64,000 bases of DNA from Mariniblastus sp. (GTDB lineage Bacteria; Planctomycetota; Planctomycetia; Pirellulales; Pirellulaceae). Positions 62,701 through 64,000 of the stretch are shown here, in pieces. The position numbers and the translations under genes are program-made. The stretch is from positions 48,977 to 112,976 of the forward strand of contig JAQXDZ010000031.1 of assembly GCA_029251085.1 (NCBI GenBank). Reading direction: 5' to 3'. Below the pieces are notes generated by a model. That model did no database searches and was not told the DNA's origin. It saw only the letters and a list, made by a program, of their open reading frames with translations. Position 1 is the first letter of the stretch, and each line of letters starts with the position of its first letter.

Positions 62701-62841
62701 GTTTTCAATAATTGTTTTTGCCACTGATGGGAAAGCGAGAGTCTTAGCGGATGTGGGGTATTCCGTTACCTGTGCAAATCCCATTGAGTGCAATAAGACA
62801 AAAAACAGAGTGCATGCCAATTTAAGAGCTGTAGCCAGCAT
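59764..62841 (-). CDS. Planctomycete cytochrome-type protein with DUF1592/DUF1588/DUF1585 domains
   Basis: 1025 aa. A signal peptide is followed by a c-type heme motif Cys49-Gly-Ala-Cys-His53, then planctomycete-specific domains: Asn-Leu-Pro-Gly-Phe-Thr-Tyr-Asp-Arg-Arg-Trp-Leu early, and near residue 867 Cys-Trp-Lys-Cys-His-Glu-Arg-Met-Asn-Pro-Leu-Gly (DUF1588, a second CxxCH) with Tyr-Asp-Asp-Phe-Gly-Arg-Tyr-Arg. The C-terminus matches DUF1585 (Ile-Arg-Tyr-Ala-Phe-Arg-Tyr-Tyr-Leu-Gly-Arg). It is probably an extracytoplasmic electron-transfer or dehydrogenase-like protein working with the coupled DUF1552 product. Confidence 0.88.
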   Translation of the reverse strand: MLATALKLACTLFFVLLHSMGFAQVTEYPTSAKTLAFPSVAKTIIENSCGACHTDGNQEGGIRLDDLGQLPVNEKLHLLNQIQEQLLFGLMPPANSTELSNEDKNLITVWLQNQLGKLGADKLAEKLKTPDYGNLIDHRDLFSGQFANLPGFTYDRRWLISEYIFDAKFNRILNHRPHKTIDGKRQYVLGSNGRRINLTNPFLLPTNTGVRYYANTTLNGGHLLTMITNAKEAASQMIYLTGRDKRYLPAIEEIMRLEWGQAALLQSRRAFLETFIEKISIDLYGDKNADFLPTFQPVNIQPPKNTEGTEIKKSPFHAAQPGQQELALIYKTMQRNKTAGGTDKQLIERCEIEWFNHGHNQRTIEARLTFLAGYLDEFRAQILNHRYDQKHKLPIYKPRTDDEMVIVNEAILKNRKRGDRYNDVIEKCLRQWQLEYSTLLNNAGPPETSKLQDLVEQLFLKISERTPTSEENEKYVSLTQTYISSMGNIKAIEKLIQTLILRSEFVYRDEFGSGPTDPSGRRMLSPRDASYAIAYALTDSSPDKTLSEAAASGNLKTRDDYKREVLRLLDNRDQYYVIDEAVERLQLTASVTNTPIRKLRFFRDFFGYPKMLAIFKDNKRFGSHYDNAKGRLVGEADRLVDHIIECDTNVIEKLLTTEDFYVFHSGDNDAMQASSERIKKIYDYFKDLDWQNFEVTDLVAHKDFLSEVKMRGVDAERIATQGRRNSIREFKTAMTSFSARFDKGQTGAAPFVSFPAHGLYNASTRTGLQLRSPEVARFFNIALDNWNYPGVQPAFVSNRKGMLTHPAWLIAHAQNTETDPVKRGKWVREKLLAGTVPDVPITVDAVIPENHHKTLRDRLVAVTETEACWKCHERMNPLGYAFEVYDDFGRYRRQESLEHPDNLIQKSPDKGGVYMDLRDIYKTLPVDSRGYLSGTDDQKLDGPLEDAIDLADRLGQSQRVRQSIIRYAFRYYLGRNEKLSDSSTLINAEKAYLDNDGSFDAVIVSLLTSDSFIYRKPLEGISDDD

Positions 62842-63105
62842 CCACGAACCTTTAAAGATTTTGTTTTATCCCGAATAGAGTTTCACTCAGTGATCCATCA
62901 TAGCACTCTCATTACTCGATGTCGCTATTAATTTCATTCGTTGCGGCCTCGGAGGATTCGCGTGGAAGACGCTGAGGAATGGTTCAGGATTGTCTGCGCT
63001 AGCGATGGGGACTTGGCGTGACGTTTGCGGGTTTCAATCGCGAACAGCTCTTCAAAGTTTTTTGGCAAATAATGAAAAGTTGTGAGACACGCCCAGCCTG
63101 AATGG

Positions 63106-63354
63106 TTACATGATCTTTTCGATGCGGATTGGGCGATTGGCAAGAAGGTTCCCGGCTTCGATTGCCGCAGAAGAGATTTGGATCTGATCAACTTCTCCTT
63201 GAATCGCTTCCATTCGAAGTGAGCGAAAGCCGCCCAACCACCAGCGTGAGTCGCTGACGTACATTAAATCGCCAGGATCGGCATGGAGTTCACTCATCAT
63301 TGACGTTGGAATAATAATCCGTTGCTGGTCGTATGCGTGAATTTCCCAAACCAA
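63106..63354 (-). CDS. Short ORF of unknown function, possibly truncated
   Basis: About 82 codons from a TTG; the same frame is open further upstream to a TGA near 63466 without an ATG or GTG start. The product (Ile-Ile-Ile-Pro-Thr-Ser, Asp-Pro-Gly-Asp-Leu-Met-Tyr-Val, Arg-Trp-Trp-Leu-Gly-Gly-Phe) has an ordered, non-random look but belongs to no family I could name. It may be a small gene or the remnant of a larger one. The 264 bp between here and the DUF1592 gene contain nothing recognised. Confidence 0.35.
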   Translation of the reverse strand: MVWEIHAYDQQRIIIPTSMMSELHADPGDLMYVSDSRWWLGGFRSLRMEAIQGEVDQIQISSAAIEAGNLLANRPIRIEKIM

Positions 63355-63476
63355 ATCCCGAGAAAAACAGTTCGGATGAAGTAGAACTGGATAACAATCC
63401 AGTCTGCTGCCGAGGATGTGCCTCCTACTGCGGATAGGATCTGAGACGAGTGAGTAAAGGCGGACAAATCAGGCAT
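63297..63476 (-). pseudogene. Possible remnant of a sodium:solute symporter N-terminus
   Basis: An ATG at 63476 with GAGGTGA just upstream starts a 59-codon frame: Met-Pro-Asp-Leu-Ser-Ala-Phe-Thr, then Asp-Trp-Ile-Val-Ile-x-Phe-Tyr-Phe and Leu-Gly-Ile-Trp-Phe-Gly, the kind of opening seen in SSS-family symporters, where several hundred more residues would follow. Here it stops after Phe-Gln-Arg-Gln. It overlaps the end of the previous small membrane gene by a few bases. Confidence 0.35.
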
Positions 63477-63480
63477 CGAC

Positions 63481-63681
63481 TCACCTCGCAAGATAGAATG
63501 TCCATGCCGCGTGAGTAGCGGCGAAGAGCAGTAAGCCAGCCGTCATGCTTACCACGAGAATCCGATTTTTTAAGTTGTCCCAACGAATGGCACCTGATTG
63601 AAAAGCCAGAAAGAGGCTGGCGAAAAACAACGTGCCTCCAATACCGTACTGGTAGAGTAGTGCTAGAGTCGGCTGGTCCAT
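63481..63681 (-). CDS. Small two-helix membrane protein
   Basis: 66 aa with AGGGG about 6 bp before the ATG at 63681. Two hydrophobic segments (Gly-Ile-Gly-Gly-Thr-Leu-Phe-Phe-Ala and Val-Ser-Met-Thr-Ala-Gly-Leu-Leu-Leu-Phe) are joined by a basic loop (Arg-Trp-Asp-Asn-Leu-Lys-Asn-Arg). It is a plausible real small membrane protein, overlapping the start of the possible symporter remnant, which suggests that the two once formed a coupled pair. Confidence 0.5.
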   Translation of the reverse strand: MDQPTLALLYQYGIGGTLFFASLFLAFQSGAIRWDNLKNRILVVSMTAGLLLFAATHAAWTFYLAR

Positions 63682-64000
63682 TGATTCCCCTTTTTTTCAA
63701 AGTGCCAAGGCTGGATCGAACGGCCGCGTAATCTCTTTACTGCGTTGAGAACTCTTTTGGGCGTCTTGCGCACGGCAAGCTTCAACGTGTGGACAAAAAA
63801 TTACTAGTCTCGAAATGACAGGCCGTTACACGGTGCGTGCCGAAGTCTGCCAGAAATCAACCTAACTACGTAGGTGCTAAATGCCGCAGCCTTTTGTTCA
63901 AACTTGTCTGCAATTCAAGTTGTCGTTCTGGCGTGTGCAACATGCGGGGGATGGAATGAACCAAGGCGACATCAAAGGCAAAGTCGCCGAGCCATATTTC
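63682..64000. other. Right edge, no gene assigned
   Basis: 319 bp. The minus strand is open from the right edge to a stop near 63866 (about 43 codons), which could be the tail of a gene entering from outside; a plus-strand ATG at 63957 is also open to the edge. Neither can be supported from this window alone. Confidence 0.3.

Noticed and set aside
63466..63483. Two in-frame TGA codons (63483-63481 and near 63466) as possible selenocysteine sites
   Set aside because: Two TGAs four codons apart with no Cys or redox motif nearby, at the natural end of a small membrane protein.
63866..64000. Possible 3' end of a minus-strand gene entering from the right edge
   Set aside because: Only about 43 open codons are visible and a competing plus-strand start exists; cannot be decided here.

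Overview
The window looks like a chromosomal segment of a marine planctomycete, probably Pirellulaceae-like. This is inferred from gene content: PVC-type heme-binding CxxCH proteins, a DUF1552 plus DUF1592/1588/1585 gene pair, DUF1559-like and DUF1080 domains, secreted PQQ-like propellers, ThuA and sialate-esterase paralogues, archaeal-type tetrahydromethanopterin (H4MPT) C1 genes, weak Shine-Dalgarno signals and loose gene packing with several gaps of 0.4-1.1 kb. No rRNA, tRNA, CRISPR array, prophage or insertion sequence was recognised.

Layout. 1-861: 3' part of a heme-binding protein. 919-2520: NfeD-type membrane protease. 2820-4277: exported thioredoxin/trypsin fusion. 4680-5456: exported Spy/LTXXQ-like protein with its terminator. 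5953-20357: a complete-looking type II secretion (T2SS) locus in the order E-F-G-H-I-J-K-L-M-D, followed by a lipoprotein and an unexpected FliG-family protein (20445-22479). 22509-27557: an esterase, a short-chain dehydrogenase homologue lacking its catalytic Tyr, a membrane-anchored PQQ-like protein and a glycosyltransferase. 27649-31199: C1-metabolism genes (methylene-H4MPT dehydrogenase, Fae, a divergent ATP-grasp protein) next to RimI. 31938-38654: DUF1559-like lipoprotein, KAS III-like synthase, a class-I amidotransferase homologue without its nucleophile, an AnmK-like protein and a small membrane protein. 38723-40072: a thioredoxin-like gene interrupted by an in-frame TGA in a Cys-Thr-TGA motif, the best selenoprotein candidate. 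41192-48812: PQQ propeller, anchored hypothetical, ThuA, alpha/beta hydrolase and small membrane proteins. 49074-50120: a UMP-CMP kinase-like protein of eukaryotic aspect with an unusual N-terminal domain. 50303-62841: serine hydrolase, DUF1080/TIM-barrel fusion, sialate O-acetylesterase, Asp-box (VPS10-like) propeller and the DUF1552/DUF1592 pair. 63106-63681: small ORFs that may be a decayed membrane-transport locus.

How the genes work together. The T2SS locus encodes the ATPase, platform, pseudopilins, L/M assembly platform and secretin, and so could export the many signal-peptide-bearing hydrolases that dominate the window (inference). Fae and the methylene-H4MPT dehydrogenase form the first two steps of formaldehyde oxidation or detoxification.

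Most interesting signals: the candidate selenoprotein at 40072-38723; the FliG paralogue beside the T2SS genes; the GspM/cadherin-like/GspC-HR-like fusion; the eukaryote-like nucleotide kinase; three degenerate enzyme homologues; and recurrent 12-15 bp tandem repeats at or near gene 3' ends. All calls come from reading the sequence and from family knowledge; no database search was run.
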